Shown: in pieces, positions 8,886-18,056 of the stretch | Layout of the letters: each line of letters opens with the position of its first letter | Numbering within the stretch: position 1 is the stretch's first letter | Assembly (NCBI GenBank): GCA_023433775.1 | Contig: JAEYTY010000090.1 | Span: forward strand, 1 to 45,939 | Reading direction: 5' to 3' | Source of the DNA: Pseudomonadota bacterium | GTDB lineage: Bacteria > Pseudomonadota > Alphaproteobacteria > Rhizobiales > Devosiaceae | DNA: 45,939 nt | Program-made: the position numbers and the translations under genes | The notes under the pieces: model-generated | What the model was told of the DNA's origin: nothing | The model's database searches: none | Seen by the model: the letters and a program-made list of their open reading frames with translations, nothing else

Positions 8886-9839
8886 ATGCAGTCTTATCTC
8901 GATTTTGAAAAGCCGGTCGCCGATCTTGAAGCCAAGATCGCTGAACTCAAATCGCTGGCCGCGACGGATTCCGCCGTCTCCATCGATGAGGAAGTGACCC
9001 GGCTCTCCGCCCGCGCCGATGAAGCGCTGGTCGAGATCTACAAAAAGCTCACGCCCTGGCAGAAGACGCAGGTGGCCCGCCACCCGCAGCGCCCGCATTT
9101 TTCTGACTATATCAGCGCGCTGATCACCGAATGGACGCCGCTGGCCGGCGACCGCAAATATGGCGAAGACGCTGCCCTGCAGGCCGGGTTTGGCCGCTTC
9201 AATGGCCAGCCCGTCGCCATTCTCGGCCAGGAAAAGGGCAATTCCACCGAAACCCGCCTCAAGCACAATTTCGGCATGGCCAATCCCGAGGGCTACCGCA
9301 AGGCCGTCCGTATCATGGATATGGCTGATCGCTTTGGCGTGCCGGTGATTTCCCTTGTCGACACGGCCGGCGCCTATCCCGGCATCGGCGCCGAAGAGCG
9401 CGGCCAGGCCGAAGCCATTGCCCGCTCCACCGAAAAGGGCCTTGAGCTCGGCGTGCCCAACATCGCTATCATCATCGGCGAAGGCGGTTCGGGCGGCGCT
9501 ATTGCCATCGCCACGGCCAATCGCGTGCTGATGCTCGAAAACGCCATTTATTCGGTGATTTCACCGGAGGCCGGCGCCTCTATCCTCTTCCGTGACGCCG
9601 CTCGCGCCCAGGACATGGCCACGGCCCAGAAAATCACTGCGCAGGACCTGCTGGGCTTCAAGGTCATCGACGGCATCATCGCCGAGCCAGCCGGCGGCGC
9701 CCATCGCCACCACGGCGCGGTGATGGATGCGACCCGCCATGCCCTCACCAGCTTTTTTGCCGAGTTTTCTGGCAAGTCGCGGCTCGAAACCCGCGAACAG
9801 CGCCGCGAGAAATTCCTCGCCATCGGCACCAATATCTAA
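8886..9839 (+). CDS. accA: Acetyl-CoA carboxylase carboxyltransferase subunit alpha
   Basis: This 317-residue subunit forms the A2B2 carboxyltransferase with AccD and moves CO2 from biotin to acetyl-CoA, the first committed step of fatty acid synthesis. The AccA hallmarks are visible: N-terminal LDFEKPVADLEAKI, then KHNFGMANPEGYRKA, DTAGAYPGIGAEERGQ, IGEGGSGGA and SPEAGASILFRD. Length is normal. The ATG at 8886 follows a G-rich ribosome-binding stretch. accD is not in the window, as is usual where accA and accD are unlinked. Confidence 0.97.
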   Translation: MQSYLDFEKPVADLEAKIAELKSLAATDSAVSIDEEVTRLSARADEALVEIYKKLTPWQKTQVARHPQRPHFSDYISALITEWTPLAGDRKYGEDAALQAGFGRFNGQPVAILGQEKGNSTETRLKHNFGMANPEGYRKAVRIMDMADRFGVPVISLVDTAGAYPGIGAEERGQAEAIARSTEKGLELGVPNIAIIIGEGGSGGAIAIATANRVLMLENAIYSVISPEAGASILFRDAARAQDMATAQKITAQDLLGFKVIDGIIAEPAGGAHRHHGAVMDATRHALTSFFAEFSGKSRLETREQRREKFLAIGTNI

Positions 9840-9871
9840 TCCGAAAGTGGCCCGATCTGCCCCTGCCGGTT

Positions 9872-9895
9872 GTGCTCACACACTTGCGTGAGCAC
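9872..9895 (+). terminator. Hairpin after accA
   Basis: GTGCTCAC at 9872-9879 pairs perfectly with GTGAGCAC at 9888-9895 around an 8-base loop, 33 bases after the accA stop. It lacks a following T-tract, so intrinsic termination would be weak; an mRNA 3' end stabiliser is an alternative. Confidence 0.45.
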
Positions 9896-10012
9896 CCCCT
9901 GCTTCCGGGTAGAAATTGCACGTGGTAAAGGCTTCATTCACCGCACGCGTTCATTGTGCTGGCGCGACGCCCAATTGAGGGCGCCATCATCCTTTCTGGG
10001 CTGCAGGTTTCC

Positions 10013-11041
10013 GTGACCGCCACTGTCTTCAATCGCTTCGGCGCCTTCATCATTCTGGTCTGGGTCACGCTGGCCCTTGCCGCCTGTTCCAGCTTCGTCA
10101 AGGGTGGCGATAACCGGCACAATGAGCCATTGTCGAGCGCGGTCGTCTCCGGGCTACGCTCCATGGGCTCTTCGCCCGGCGAAGCCATGATGGTCCGCAT
10201 TTTCAAGGAAGAGAGCGTTCTCGAAGTCTGGAAGCGCACGGCCTCGGGCGAATTCCGGATGTTCAAATCCTACGACATCTGCGCCTATTCGGGCGATCTC
10301 GGCCCCAAATTCAAGGAAGGCGACCGCCAGAGCCCGGAGGGTTTTTACACCATCACCCCCGGCCTGATGCAGCCCAAGTCGAGCTATTATCTCGCCTTCA
10401 ATACCGGCTTTCCCAACAAATTTGATCGCGCCCATGGCCGCACCGGCTCAGACCTGATGGTGCATGGCGATTGCTCCTCGCGCGGTTGCTACGCCATGAC
10501 CGACAAGGGCATTGCCGAAATCTACGCGCTGGCCCGCGAAAGCTTCAAGGGCGGCAATCCCAGCTTCCAGCTGCAGATTTTCCCCTTCCGCATGACCACG
10601 GCAAACCTTGCCAAGCACGGCTCCAGCCAGCACCTCAATTTCTGGAAGGACATCAAGGAAGGCTACGACCTGTTCGAGCTGACCAAGACCCCGCCGGTCT
10701 GGGACGTCTGCGAGAAGCAATATATCTTCAATCCATCAGGCGGTGGCGCGCTCAATCCTGCCGGCGTTTGCCCGCCCAGCATTGCCAACCCTGCCCTGCA
10801 GGCCAAGCTGCAGGCTGATGAGACGAGACTCGCCGACCAGACCGCGGCTGCCCAAAAGGCCGCCGAACGGCAGGCTGCCGAGGAAGCCGCGCTGAAGGCG
10901 CGGGGTGAAGCGGTGGGCGGATTTATGGCTGGTATCGGCAGCATTTTCGGTGGCGGCAATAATGGGCAGGATCCCAATATTGCCCCTGTCACGTCCGGCA
11001 AAACGGCGCCAAAACCGATGCCGACCTTGCAGCGGAACTAG
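10013..11041 (+). CDS. L,D-transpeptidase (YkuD)-like lipoprotein
   Basis: This protein is predicted to cross-link or modify peptidoglycan, or attach proteins to it, in the periplasm. From the GTG at 10013 it has 342 residues. An N-terminal hydrophobic signal ends in the lipobox-like LALAACSS with Cys25. The catalytic motif HGDCSSRGCYAMTD sits at about 151-164, with the putative nucleophile Cys159 and His151. The C-terminal 80 residues are Ala/Gln-rich with a probable helical stretch. An upstream GTG at 9956 would add 19 residues before the signal, so I prefer 10013. It stands alone on the plus strand after accA. Confidence 0.85.
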   Translation: MTATVFNRFGAFIILVWVTLALAACSSFVKGGDNRHNEPLSSAVVSGLRSMGSSPGEAMMVRIFKEESVLEVWKRTASGEFRMFKSYDICAYSGDLGPKFKEGDRQSPEGFYTITPGLMQPKSSYYLAFNTGFPNKFDRAHGRTGSDLMVHGDCSSRGCYAMTDKGIAEIYALARESFKGGNPSFQLQIFPFRMTTANLAKHGSSQHLNFWKDIKEGYDLFELTKTPPVWDVCEKQYIFNPSGGGALNPAGVCPPSIANPALQAKLQADETRLADQTAAAQKAAERQAAEEAALKARGEAVGGFMAGIGSIFGGGNNGQDPNIAPVTSGKTAPKPMPTLQRN

Positions 11042-11099
11042 TTCGGCCTCATTTGTGGGTTGAAAGTCTTCCCTCACAAGGTTGTATCGACATTCAGCT

Positions 11100-11204
11100 C
11101 AGGCGGTGCCGAAAATGTCGGTTTTCGAGAACCGGAGCGCAGCGTACGTTTGGGTACGTGAGCACCGGAAGCGCAGAAAACTGGCATTTGCAGGCCGGCA
11201 TCAG
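11100..11204. repeat. Dyad intergenic repeat (full copy)
   Basis: This spacer has an imperfect long dyad. GGTTTTC and CCGG...CGTAC on the left are mirrored by GTACGTGAGCACCGG and GAAAACTGG on the right, around GTTTGG. The right end (11179-11204, AACTGGCATTTGCAG then GGCATCAG) recurs at 27503-27528 with 24 of 26 bases identical. I recall similar GTACG-centred dyads between genes in many proteobacteria, but no family name is claimed. Confidence 0.65.
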
Positions 11205-11242
11205 GTGAATGGCGATATAACCTAGGTCAACCGGAGAAACAC

Positions 11243-11929
11243 GTGGACCAGCCGCCCAGCGAGCGCCACAAGGATCATGCCGAAATCACCGGCCTGAGCC
11301 CGGATATGCGCGTCGGCAAGCTCGATGCGCCCGCGCCCTACTCCGACCGCTCATCGATCCTCGATGAGCCGGCGCCCCGGCCCGGCCGCCTGCCCTTCAT
11401 TCTCGGCATTGCCGCTGGTCTCGTGGGTCTCGCGGCCCTCGCCGCATCCGCCTTTGTCTATGCGGGCACGAGGCAGGAAATCCTGCGCCTTTCGACTGAG
11501 CTGGCCCAATTGCGCGTCAGCCTCGATCTCTATGCGCGCGGCAACGCGCCGTCTGAAACAGCGGAAGCGGCGCCCGGCTCTGACCTCAGCGATCTCTCGA
11601 ACCGCCTCAGCATTCTCGAACAGAATTGGCGCAGCGGCGCAGCACCCGCCCCCAGCGCCCCCGCGGCGACCACCACGGCCAGCGGCGAGGATTGCCTGCC
11701 GTCCGGAATGCGCATCCTTGTGGCCGTGGGCGACAGCTATCCCATATGCGAGATCGACAAGGTGATCGATATAGCAGCGGTCGAGAACGGCTATGTCACC
11801 CTTGGCGACGGCACCACCATTCCTTCCGGCGGCAGCAGTCCGCTGGTCGATACGCGATGCACCATTGGCGTCACCTCCAGCGGCGACGAGGGCCTGACGG
11901 GCTATGGCGAAATCAGGGTGAACTGCTAA
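11243..11929 (+). CDS. Hypothetical membrane-anchored protein with short coiled-coil segment
   Basis: I do not recognise this 228-residue protein. It starts with about 50 polar residues, then a transmembrane helix at about 52-76 (FILGIAAGLVGLAALAASAF). A Leu-rich amphipathic stretch follows, probably a short coiled coil (EILRLSTELAQLRVSL), then a Ser/Ala/Pro linker. The C-terminal periplasmic domain of about 80 residues has three cysteines and Gly-rich beta-like text. The GTG at 11243 is preceded by CCGGAG seven bases away. It converges on secA across a strong bidirectional terminator. A role at the envelope is only an inference from topology. Confidence 0.7.
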   Translation: MDQPPSERHKDHAEITGLSPDMRVGKLDAPAPYSDRSSILDEPAPRPGRLPFILGIAAGLVGLAALAASAFVYAGTRQEILRLSTELAQLRVSLDLYARGNAPSETAEAAPGSDLSDLSNRLSILEQNWRSGAAPAPSAPAATTTASGEDCLPSGMRILVAVGDSYPICEIDKVIDIAAVENGYVTLGDGTTIPSGGSSPLVDTRCTIGVTSSGDEGLTGYGEIRVNC

Positions 11930-11952
11930 CTACTCACACTGCCCGGCAAACA

Positions 11953-11979
11953 AAAAGGCGGCCCGCAAGGCCGCCTTTT
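11953..11979. terminator. Bidirectional terminator between the 228-aa protein gene and secA
   Basis: AAAAGGCGGCC at 11953-11963 pairs perfectly with GGCCGCCTTTT at 11969-11979 around the loop CGCAA, giving an 11-bp stem. The A and T ends serve as U-tracts on either strand. It lies 23 bases after one stop and 20 bases before the other, as expected for a shared rho-independent terminator. Confidence 0.88.
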
Positions 11980-11999
11980 CAGTTTCCGTCTGCCTGAAC

Positions 12000-14705
12000 T
12001 CAGGCGAATGCGCCGTGGCAGTGCTTGAACTTCTTGCCCGACCCGCAGGGGCAAGGCGCATTGCGCGACACGCCCACCAGCAGCTTGGGATCGATAGGCG
12101 TCAGGGCCGCAGCCCCGCTTGCGCCCAATGCGCCGGCAATCGTGGTGCCCGCATCATTCTCGCCGGTCAGCGGATCGATATGGGTCGCGGTCAGCCCACC
12201 CAGCGCCGGTTCCGGCTCGGGCTGGCGGATCTGGATTTCGATATGGCTGAGCTGCGTTGTCACCAGCTCGCGCAGATTGCCCAGCATGGCCTGGAAGAGC
12301 TCATAGCCTTCCTGCTTGTATTCATTGAGCGGATCGCGCTGGGCGATACCGCGCCATCCCACCACCTTGGAGAGGTGGTCGAGCATGACCAGATGCTCGC
12401 GCCACAGCCCGTCCACCGATTGCAGAAGGATGGATTTTTCCACCTGGCGCATGATCGAGGGCGAATACTTTTCCGTCTTGGCGGCAATCACAGCATCGGC
12501 AGCCTCGCGCAGGCGCGTCTCGACGGTTTCGACGTCGATGCCATCTTCCTTGGCCCATTCGCCCACCGGCGCGGTGACATTGAGATAGGTCTTGGCCGCA
12601 GCTTCGAGCTGTTCGGTGTTCCACTGCTCAGGATAGGAGCGCGCAGGAATGGCCTTGGCGACGATGTTCTCGACCACGTCGTGACGCATCTCGGTGATGG
12701 TCTCGCTGACATCCTCTTCATCCATGAATTCGAGACGCTGCTCGAAGATCACCTTGCGCTGATCATTCATCACGTCGTCATATTTGAGGATGTTCTTGCG
12801 GATGTCGAAATTGCGCGCTTCGACCTTGCCCTGCGCCCGCTCGATAGCCTTGGTGACCCAAGGATGGGTGATGCTTTCGCCCTGTTCGAGGCCCAGCTTG
12901 CCCAGCATGGAATCCTTGCTTTCCACCGGGAAGATGCGCATCAAATCGTCCTGCAGCGACAGGAAGAATTTGGAATGGCCGGGGTCGCCCTGGCGGCCCG
13001 AACGGCCACGCAGCTGATTGTCGATACGGCGCGATTCATGGCGCTCGGTGCCGATCACCATCAACCCGCCGGCAGCCAGCGCTGCGGCCTTGTCTTCAGC
13101 GATCTTGGCCTTGATCTCGGCGATCTTGGCCTCACGCGCATCGCCTTCAAGGCCGTCGGCCTCTTTCTGGATGCGCATTTCGAGATTGCCGCCGAGCTGA
13201 ATATCGGTACCGCGTCCAGCCATATTGGTGGCAATGGTGATGGCGCCGGGCAGGCCGGCATCGGCGACGATAAAGGCTTCCTGCTCGTGGTGGCGGGCAT
13301 TGAGCACGTTCATCTGCCCGACCTTCTTCTTGCGAAGGATATCGGCCAGCATTTCCGACTTTTCGATCGAGGTCGTGCCCACGAGCACGGGCTGGCCGCG
13401 CTCCTGGCATTCCTTGATCAGCTCGGCAATGGCGTCGAACTTTTCCTCGGCCGTGCGGAAAATCGCATCGTCTTCGTCGATACGCTGCACCGGCACATTG
13501 GTCGGGATGGTGACGACGCCGAGATTATAGATATCGGCAAATTCTTCCGCTTCGGTCGCTGCCGTACCGGTCATGCCGGCCAGCTTCTTGTAGAGGCGGA
13601 AATAGTTCTGGAACGTGATCGAGGCCAGCGTCTGGTTCTCGGCCTGGATCTTGACGCGTTCCTTGGCTTCGAGCGCCTGGTGCAGGCCTTCCGAATAGCG
13701 GCGGCCCGGCATCATGCGGCCCGAAAACTCGTCGATGATCACGACTTCGTCGTTGCGGACGATATAGTCCTTGTCCTTGCGGAACAGCTTGTGGGCGCGC
13801 AGGGCCGAATTGGCGTGGTGCACCAGCGCGACATTCTCCACGTCATAAAGCGACTCGCCCTTGAGCAGTCCTTCTTCGGCTAGACGCGCCTCGAGTTTTT
13901 CGATGCCCTGATCGGTGAAGGTGGCGGCGCGATGCTTTTCGTCGAGTTCGTAATCGCCCTCTTCGATGATCGGCATCAGGCTGTCGATCTTGATATAAAG
14001 GTCCGAGCGATCTTCGGACGGACCCGAAATGATCAGGGGCGTGCGCGCCTCGTCAACAAGGATCGAGTCCACTTCGTCGACGATGGCATAGGCATGGCCG
14101 CGCTGCACCATCTGGGCGCGCGTGTATTTCATATTGTCGCGCAGATAGTCGAAGCCGAATTCGTTGTTGGTGCCATAGGTGATGTCGGCAGCATAAGCGT
14201 CGCGGCGCTGCTGGTCCGTCAGCCCATGCACAATGATGCCGGTGGTCATGCCGAGGAAATTGTAGATCTGCCCCATCCAGCCAGCGTCGCGGCGGGCGAG
14301 GTAGTCGTTGACCGTCACCACATGCACGCCCTTGCCATTGAGCGCGTTGAGATAGACCGCCAGTGTCGCCACCAGCGTCTTGCCTTCGCCGGTTCGCATT
14401 TCGGCGATGGCGCGATCATTGAGCACCATGCCGCCGATAAGCTGCACATCAAAGTGCCGCATTCCGAGCACGCGCTTGGAGGCTTCGCGCACGGTGGCAA
14501 AGGCGGGGACGATCAGGTCATCAGTGGATTTGCCCTGGGCAATCTCGGCCCGGAACTGCTCGGTCCGCGCCCGCAATTCTTCATCGCTGAGCTTGGCAAG
14601 TTCAGGCTCCAGCGCATTAATCGCGGCAACCTTGCCGTGGTATCGCTTGACCTGCCGATCAGACGGTGACCCAAAAATCCGCTGGGCGAGCGCAGCAAGT
14701 GCCAT
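12000..14705 (-). CDS. secA: Preprotein translocase ATPase SecA
   Basis: This 901-residue motor drives unfolded preproteins through SecYEG at the cytoplasmic membrane. The Walker A region MRTGEGKT is at 103-110. The DEAD-like VDEVDSILVDEART, the helicase motif NMAGRGTDIQLGG and the GRSGRQGDPG segment are all seen. The C-terminus has the zinc-binding SEC-C motif APCPCGSGKKFKHCHG, which in known SecA proteins also contacts SecB. Length is standard for alphaproteobacteria. The ATG at 14705 is preceded by AAAGGA. Confidence 0.98.
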   Translation of the reverse strand: MALAALAQRIFGSPSDRQVKRYHGKVAAINALEPELAKLSDEELRARTEQFRAEIAQGKSTDDLIVPAFATVREASKRVLGMRHFDVQLIGGMVLNDRAIAEMRTGEGKTLVATLAVYLNALNGKGVHVVTVNDYLARRDAGWMGQIYNFLGMTTGIIVHGLTDQQRRDAYAADITYGTNNEFGFDYLRDNMKYTRAQMVQRGHAYAIVDEVDSILVDEARTPLIISGPSEDRSDLYIKIDSLMPIIEEGDYELDEKHRAATFTDQGIEKLEARLAEEGLLKGESLYDVENVALVHHANSALRAHKLFRKDKDYIVRNDEVVIIDEFSGRMMPGRRYSEGLHQALEAKERVKIQAENQTLASITFQNYFRLYKKLAGMTGTAATEAEEFADIYNLGVVTIPTNVPVQRIDEDDAIFRTAEEKFDAIAELIKECQERGQPVLVGTTSIEKSEMLADILRKKKVGQMNVLNARHHEQEAFIVADAGLPGAITIATNMAGRGTDIQLGGNLEMRIQKEADGLEGDAREAKIAEIKAKIAEDKAAALAAGGLMVIGTERHESRRIDNQLRGRSGRQGDPGHSKFFLSLQDDLMRIFPVESKDSMLGKLGLEQGESITHPWVTKAIERAQGKVEARNFDIRKNILKYDDVMNDQRKVIFEQRLEFMDEEDVSETITEMRHDVVENIVAKAIPARSYPEQWNTEQLEAAAKTYLNVTAPVGEWAKEDGIDVETVETRLREAADAVIAAKTEKYSPSIMRQVEKSILLQSVDGLWREHLVMLDHLSKVVGWRGIAQRDPLNEYKQEGYELFQAMLGNLRELVTTQLSHIEIQIRQPEPEPALGGLTATHIDPLTGENDAGTTIAGALGASGAAALTPIDPKLLVGVSRNAPCPCGSGKKFKHCHGAFA

Positions 14706-15050
14706 TCTAGTGGTCCTTTGGTTTCAGCGTCGGGGCGAGGGGAGCGGCGGCCGGCATCTGCGAGGCGCGTCTCAGGCCCATTATAGCCTCGTCACAATCT
14801 TGGGAGGCCATTGGCTCCCCGTGTCCTGTTGATGCAAGGCTGCGGCGCGGGGCGCGCCAGCGGGCCCATGCTCTTGAAAAGCGCGTGAGATGTAAGAGCG
14901 GGGGGGTCTATTGTCAACGCTGGCGAAATGAGCCACACCTCCCGCACCTTGCGGCTTTCCGGGCCTGATCACCAGGCAACGACAGGGAATGCCGCCAAAT
15001 TGATCACCCCGTCCTTTCTATATAGGGCGCCAAGGAGACATTTGATCCCC
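14706..15050. promoter_or_regulatory. Divergent regulatory spacer between secA and the parvulin gene
   Basis: No gene is evident in these 345 bases. On the minus strand a good sigma70-type promoter for secA reads TTGACA at 14917-14912, a 17-base gap and TACATC at 14894-14889, implying a leader of about 175 bases. On the plus strand TATATA at 15021-15026 and AAGGAG at 15032-15037 precede the parvulin start, but no convincing -35 box is seen. Confidence 0.5.
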
Positions 15051-15947
15051 ATGCCGAACACATCCAGCCGCTTCGTGCGCGCCCTTGCCCTTATGGCATT
15101 GTTCGTTGCCGCCCCGGTTTCTACCGCTTTCGCCCAGGACGCCGAGGCCGCAGCGCCTGCCATCACCCCCGAAACCGTGGTTGCCACCGTCAACGGCGAA
15201 GCCATCACCGAGGCAGAGCTCAGCTTTGCCGCCGAGGACATGGCCCAGGAACTGTCCCAGATGCAGCCCGAGCAGCGCCGCGCCTTCCTGTTGCGCGTCA
15301 TGATTGACATGAAGGTGATGTCGGGGGCCGCCCGCGAGGCCGGCATGGACCAGACCGATCTCTTCGCCCAGCGTCAGAAATATCTTGAAGAGCGCGCCCT
15401 GCGCCGCGCCTTTTTCGCCGATGCCATCGCCGCTGCCGTCACGCAGGATCTGGTCCGCGCGGAATATGACAAATATGTCGCCGGCTTTGCGCCCGAAGAC
15501 GAAATCCGCGCCAGCCACATTCTGGTCGAAGACGAGGCCAAGGCCAAGGAACTCAAGAACGAGATCGATGGCGGCGCCGATTTTGCGACCCTGGCGCGCG
15601 AAAACTCCATCGACCCCGGCGCTGCCAATGGTGGCGACCTCGGCTATTTCTCGCGCGGCATGATGGTCCCGCCCTTCGAAGAGGCTGCCTTTGCCCTCAC
15701 CGAAACGGGCGCGGTTTCCGAGCCGGTGCAGTCCCAGTTCGGCTGGCACATCATCCAGCTCAACGACAAGCGCCAGTCGAGCCCGCCGACCTTTGAGCAA
15801 GTTGCTCCGCAGATCCAGCAGCAATTGCTGATGACCACCTTCAACGCCAAGGTGGAAGAACTGATGAGCGGCGCCGAGATTGATATCCCCGATCCGGCCC
15901 TTGCTGCGGCCCTCGCCGAGCAAGACGCCGCCGCCGGCGCACAGTAA
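15051..15947 (+). CDS. Periplasmic parvulin-type peptidylprolyl isomerase
   Basis: This 298-residue protein is predicted to catalyse prolyl isomerisation and help fold envelope proteins. It has a signal peptide ending in STAFAQ near residue 25. A SurA/PrsA-like N-terminal helical region follows (VATVNGEAITEAELS). The PpiC domain at about 145-240 shows ASHILVEDEAKA, FATLARENS, GGDLGYFSRG and FGWHIIQL. Start choice: the ATG at 15051 is 13 bases from AAGGAG, while an in-frame TTG at 15042 is only four bases away, so the true start may be three codons earlier. It precedes argJ and is divergent from secA, an order common in the group. Confidence 0.92.
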   Translation: MPNTSSRFVRALALMALFVAAPVSTAFAQDAEAAAPAITPETVVATVNGEAITEAELSFAAEDMAQELSQMQPEQRRAFLLRVMIDMKVMSGAAREAGMDQTDLFAQRQKYLEERALRRAFFADAIAAAVTQDLVRAEYDKYVAGFAPEDEIRASHILVEDEAKAKELKNEIDGGADFATLARENSIDPGAANGGDLGYFSRGMMVPPFEEAAFALTETGAVSEPVQSQFGWHIIQLNDKRQSSPPTFEQVAPQIQQQLLMTTFNAKVEELMSGAEIDIPDPALAAALAEQDAAAGAQ

Positions 15948-15959
15948 GCCCAAATCTTT

Positions 15960-15980
15960 CCGGGGGCGCTCTGCCCCCGG
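15960..15980 (+). terminator. Strong hairpin between parvulin gene and argJ
   Basis: CCGGGGGC at 15960-15967 pairs perfectly with GCCCCCGG at 15973-15980 around GCTCT, 12 bases after the parvulin stop. A short pyrimidine run (CCTCTCTTG) follows. A second weaker stem, CTTGCGGGT with ACCCGC-GCAAG, lies next to it at about 15988-16007. It may terminate, attenuate or stabilise the transcript before argJ. Confidence 0.6.
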
Positions 15981-16069
15981 ACCTCTCTTGCGGGTCACCC
16001 GCGCAAGCAGCCTTGCGAATGCCACGTCTTTCGGGCAAACCCATGCCAATTTGCATGAGGACTACGCCC

Positions 16070-17305
16070 ATGGCTGCCATTCCGGTTTCCCCGCTTGCCC
16101 CGAAAACTTTTCCGGACCTGCCCGCCATTGAAGGCGTGCGCTTTGCCACGGCCGAGGCCGGCATCAAGTACAAGAACCGCACTGACGTCCTGTTGATGGC
16201 CTTCGACGAAGGCACCACGGTCGCAGGCGTTTTGACCCGGTCAGCCACGTCCTCGGCTGCGGTCGAACTTTGCCGCGCCAATCTGCCGGGCGGCATCGCC
16301 CGCGGCCTCGTCGTCAATTCGGGCAATTCCAATGCCTTTACCGGAATGAAGGGCCGCGAGAGTGTGCGCTATATTACCAGCGTCGCCGCAAAGGCGCTGG
16401 GCTGCGCACCGTCGGAAGTCTTCATCGCCCAGACCGGCGTTATCGGCGAGCTGATCGACGCCACCAAATTCGACGGCATCCTCGACGAAGCCGCCACGCG
16501 CATGAATGCCCAGCCCTGGATCGAGCCGGCCCGGGCCATCATGACCACCGATACTTTCCCCAAACTCTCCGGCGCCCTGCTCGAAATCGATGGCGTCGAG
16601 GTCAGGATCAATGGCATCGCCAAGGGCTCGGGCATGATTGCGCCCGATATGGCCACCATGCTCTCCTTTGTCGTCACCGACATGCCTATCGCCGCCAATG
16701 TGCTGCAATCGCTGCTCGCCAAGCACACCGCCACGAGCTTCAATGCCATCACCGTGGACAGCGACACCTCGACCTCCGACACCCTCCTCGCCTTTGCCAC
16801 CGGCAAGGCCAAAGTCGATCCCATCACCTCGCTGGACGATCCGCGCGCCGAAATCTTTGGCGCCGCGCTTTCCGACGTGCTGTTCGAACTCGCCATCCTC
16901 ACCGTCCGCGACGGCGAAGGGGCGACCAAGCAGGTGTCCGTCCATGTCGAAGGCGCCACCTCTGACGCCTCGGCCTTCCGCATTGCCAAGGCCATCGCTG
17001 ACTCGCCGCTGGTCAAGACCGCCATTGCCGGCGAGGACGCCAATTGGGGCCGCGTGGTCATGGCCGTCGGCAAGGCCGGCGAGCCTGCAGACCGCGACAA
17101 GCTCTCCATCCGCTTCGGCGATCTCGTCGTCGCCCGCAATGGCGAACGCGCCGAGGGTTATGACGAGGCCGCCACCAGCGCCTATATGAAGGGCGAAGAG
17201 CTCGAGCTGACCGTCAGCCTCGGCCTCGGCGAGGGCAAGGCAACGGTCTATACCTGCGACCTGACGCACGGCTACATCTCCATCAACGGCGATTACCGGA
17301 GCTGA
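16070..17305 (+). CDS. argJ: Bifunctional ornithine acetyltransferase / N-acetylglutamate synthase
   Basis: This 411-residue enzyme transfers the acetyl group between N-acetylornithine and glutamate in the cyclic arginine pathway. It is made as a proenzyme that cleaves itself into alpha and beta chains. The cleavage site is visible as KGSGMIAPDMATMLSF, with nucleophilic Thr at about residue 196. NSGNSNAFTG, QTGVIGE, VDSDTSTSDT and GEDANWGR are family blocks. I chose the ATG at 16070, nine or ten bases after GAGG, over upstream in-frame ATGs. The GNAT gene follows with one base between stop and start, so they are probably co-transcribed. Confidence 0.96.
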   Translation: MAAIPVSPLAPKTFPDLPAIEGVRFATAEAGIKYKNRTDVLLMAFDEGTTVAGVLTRSATSSAAVELCRANLPGGIARGLVVNSGNSNAFTGMKGRESVRYITSVAAKALGCAPSEVFIAQTGVIGELIDATKFDGILDEAATRMNAQPWIEPARAIMTTDTFPKLSGALLEIDGVEVRINGIAKGSGMIAPDMATMLSFVVTDMPIAANVLQSLLAKHTATSFNAITVDSDTSTSDTLLAFATGKAKVDPITSLDDPRAEIFGAALSDVLFELAILTVRDGEGATKQVSVHVEGATSDASAFRIAKAIADSPLVKTAIAGEDANWGRVVMAVGKAGEPADRDKLSIRFGDLVVARNGERAEGYDEAATSAYMKGEELELTVSLGLGEGKATVYTCDLTHGYISINGDYRS

Positions 17306-17306
17306 C

Positions 17307-18056
17307 GTGACCCTCCCGGACGTCGAAACCTTCGAGCGGGCCGGCCTTCTGGCCTGGCCCGGCATCGAGGAAAAATGGGATGGCAATTGGGTGCGCCGCG
17401 CCGCAGGCGGCTATACCAAGCGCGCCAACTCCACCCAGTGCTTCGACCCCGATGATTTCGAAGACGCCGACACGCGCGTGATTTCCGCCTGTTCCTGGAT
17501 GGTGATCCGCAAGATCAAGCCGGTCTTCCGCATCACCCCGCTCTCGAGCCCGGAGCTCAACGCCACGCTTGATGAGGCCGGCTGGACCACTCTCGACCCC
17601 AGCCATCTGCTGGCGATGGAAATCAGCGAACACGAGCCGGACGCTGAGGCGCAATACCTGCCCGTGCTCGACGCCAAATTCCTTTCGGCAATGCAGAAGC
17701 TGCAGGGCTATGACGACGCGACCCTGACTGCGATGAAGAACCTGCTCGCCGTCATCAAGGTGCCCGCCATGGGCATTGTCCTCACCCGCGATGGGGAAGC
17801 CGTCGCCACATCCATCATGGCCGTGGCCAATGGCGTGGTCATCACCGGCAATGTGGTGACCGACCCCACCCGCCGCCGGCAGGGCCTCGGCGCCGCCATG
17901 ATGCGCTCAGGTCTTGCCTGGGCCAGGGCTGAAGGCGCCCGCTTTGCCGCGCTCAATGTCCAGGCCGACAATGATGCGGGCAAGGCGCTCTACCAGTCGC
18001 TGGGCTATACCCATCAGTACGACTACCACTACCGCATCCCCGGAGCGCCACGATGA
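17307..18056 (+). CDS. GNAT family N-acetyltransferase
   Basis: This 249-residue protein has an N-terminal half of unclear fold and a C-terminal GNAT domain. The acetyl-CoA pyrophosphate loop is in GNVVTDPTRRRQGLGAAMM, near residue 190, followed by ALNVQADNDAGKALYQSLGY. The substrate is unknown. GTG at 17307 starts one base after the argJ stop, and its own stop overlaps the mutT start as ATGA. The tight argJ-GNAT-mutT order suggests one operon but not one pathway. Confidence 0.88.
   Translation: MTLPDVETFERAGLLAWPGIEEKWDGNWVRRAAGGYTKRANSTQCFDPDDFEDADTRVISACSWMVIRKIKPVFRITPLSSPELNATLDEAGWTTLDPSHLLAMEISEHEPDAEAQYLPVLDAKFLSAMQKLQGYDDATLTAMKNLLAVIKVPAMGIVLTRDGEAVATSIMAVANGVVITGNVVTDPTRRRQGLGAAMMRSGLAWARAEGARFAALNVQADNDAGKALYQSLGYTHQYDYHYRIPGAPR

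Noticed and set aside
12015..13883. A 622-codon plus-strand open frame opposite secA
   Set aside because: Antisense shadow of a certain SecA sequence, with no domain or ribosome-binding site.
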